Source: Legionella drozanskii LLAP-1
Lineage (GTDB): Bacteria; Pseudomonadota; Gammaproteobacteria; Legionellales; Legionellaceae
DNA: 64,000 nt
Assembly: GCF_001467585.1 (NCBI RefSeq)
Contig: NZ_LNXY01000028.1
Span: 73,816-137,815, forward strand
Direction: 5' to 3'
Shown here: in pieces, positions 63,677 through 64,000 of the stretch
How positions within the stretch are numbered: the stretch's first letter is position 1
Layout of the letters: each line of letters begins with the position of its first letter
Notes under the pieces: model-generated
Database searches by the model: none
Told to the model about the DNA's origin: nothing
The model's input: only the letters and a program-made list of their open reading frames with translations
Position numbers and translations under genes: made by a program

Positions 63677-64000
63677 ATGTACGATCGACTATATCATTGG
63701 TTTTCTACTCTATCACAATATAGTAAAGCTCTTTACGCTTCGTTCTATTCTTCTGTTTTATATGCTGATGTGGTGAAGCGTTGGCATGGATTGGGGATGG
63801 GGCACCTTTTATTTCTTATTATTTTAGGAGTCATTCCTTTATCTGGGCGGGTAATCGTAGCATTTAATCATTTTTTTAATGAGGAGATTCTATTCCCCAT
63901 CCAAGCGCTTCCTTTACTGACCATACAAAATGGTGAGGTCACATACAAACAACCGATGCCTTATTTAATAAAAAACAACAAGAAAGAAGTGGTTTCAATA
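63677..64000 (+). CDS. Membrane protein, probably DUF1189 family (partial, runs off window)
   Basis: The frame is open from the ATG at 63677 (AAGAGG at 63666-63671) to the end of the window, 108 codons. It has a hydrophilic start (YDRLYHWFSTLSQYSKALYASFYSS), a membrane helix (HGLGMGHLLFLIILGVIPLSG) and then a soluble part with PIQALPLLTIQNGEVTYKQPMPYLI. The IQNGEV...PY pattern after one helix is what I associate with DUF1189 proteins. The C-terminal part is missing. The product is unknown. Confidence 0.65.
   Translation, partial: MYDRLYHWFSTLSQYSKALYASFYSSVLYADVVKRWHGLGMGHLLFLIILGVIPLSGRVIVAFNHFFNEEILFPIQALPLLTIQNGEVTYKQPMPYLIKNNKKEVVSI

Overview
The window looks like a chromosomal segment of a Legionella species, probably not L. 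pneumophila itself. The reasons are an AT-rich sequence, a Mip-type FKBP isomerase, an L-serine dehydratase ending in the C-terminal cysteine known from the Legionella enzyme, DUF3757 and Hbp/DUF4949 secreted proteins, effector-like orphan genes, and a gene order (csrA ... mip ... mreBCD ... icd-clpS-clpA) that I recall from Legionella chromosomes. No database search was run.

Region 1 (1-22.7 kb) is mostly core. It holds csrA; a reverse-strand group of Sfp-type PPTase, HdeD-like protein and birA; accA-tilS; a complete tripartite RND efflux operon (outer-membrane lipoprotein, adaptor, pump); a Bcr-like MFS transporter; sdaA; mip; an AmpG-like permease; a DUF190 protein; several small secreted or unknown Legionella-type proteins; a tRNA-Leu(CAA); a phasin-like protein with a basic low-complexity tail; an AlkB-like dioxygenase; and an amino-acid permease.

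Region 2 (22.8-49.4 kb) is core metabolism and envelope. purB-nadB-nadA form a tight reverse-strand operon, queF follows, and then a three-gene reverse-strand cassette (GT2, YdjC/NaxD-like deacetylase, ArnT-like GT39) that looks like a lipid A amino-sugar modification pathway. Next is a translationally coupled run of ppsA, a CPA2 antiporter, nadC, a MurG-like glycosyltransferase and an M20 peptidase, then comEA, mreBCD, rluE, icd, clpS-clpA, and an LPS-core glycosyltransferase with an O-antigen-ligase-like protein. NadA and NadB here plus NadC 10 kb away complete de novo NAD synthesis to nicotinate mononucleotide.

Region 3 (49.4-62.7 kb) is accessory DNA and an insertion graveyard. I can read remains of two serine recombinases, a tyrosine integrase, and IS110-, IS30- and IS6-type transposases. 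Among them lie intact cargo genes: P-loop kinase-like, GNAT, DUF2892, methyltransferase, Hbp-like, two small proteins with Cys-His-Asp cysteine-peptidase/transglutaminase signatures, a CatB/Vat-type acetyltransferase, a 577-residue effector candidate carrying an SGHY motif like that of plant IQM proteins, and a secreted acetamidase/formamidase-like protein divergent from an OprB-like porin. A YeeE/YedE pair and the start of a probable DUF1189 membrane protein close the window.

The best leads are the lipid A cassette, the SGHY-motif effector candidate whose 3' end abuts an IS30 remnant, the two neighbouring Cys-His-Asp proteins, an unexplained structured stretch before the AlkB gene, and the Firmicutes-like MurG paralogue embedded in the nadC operon. 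I found no CRISPR array and no convincing new defence system.
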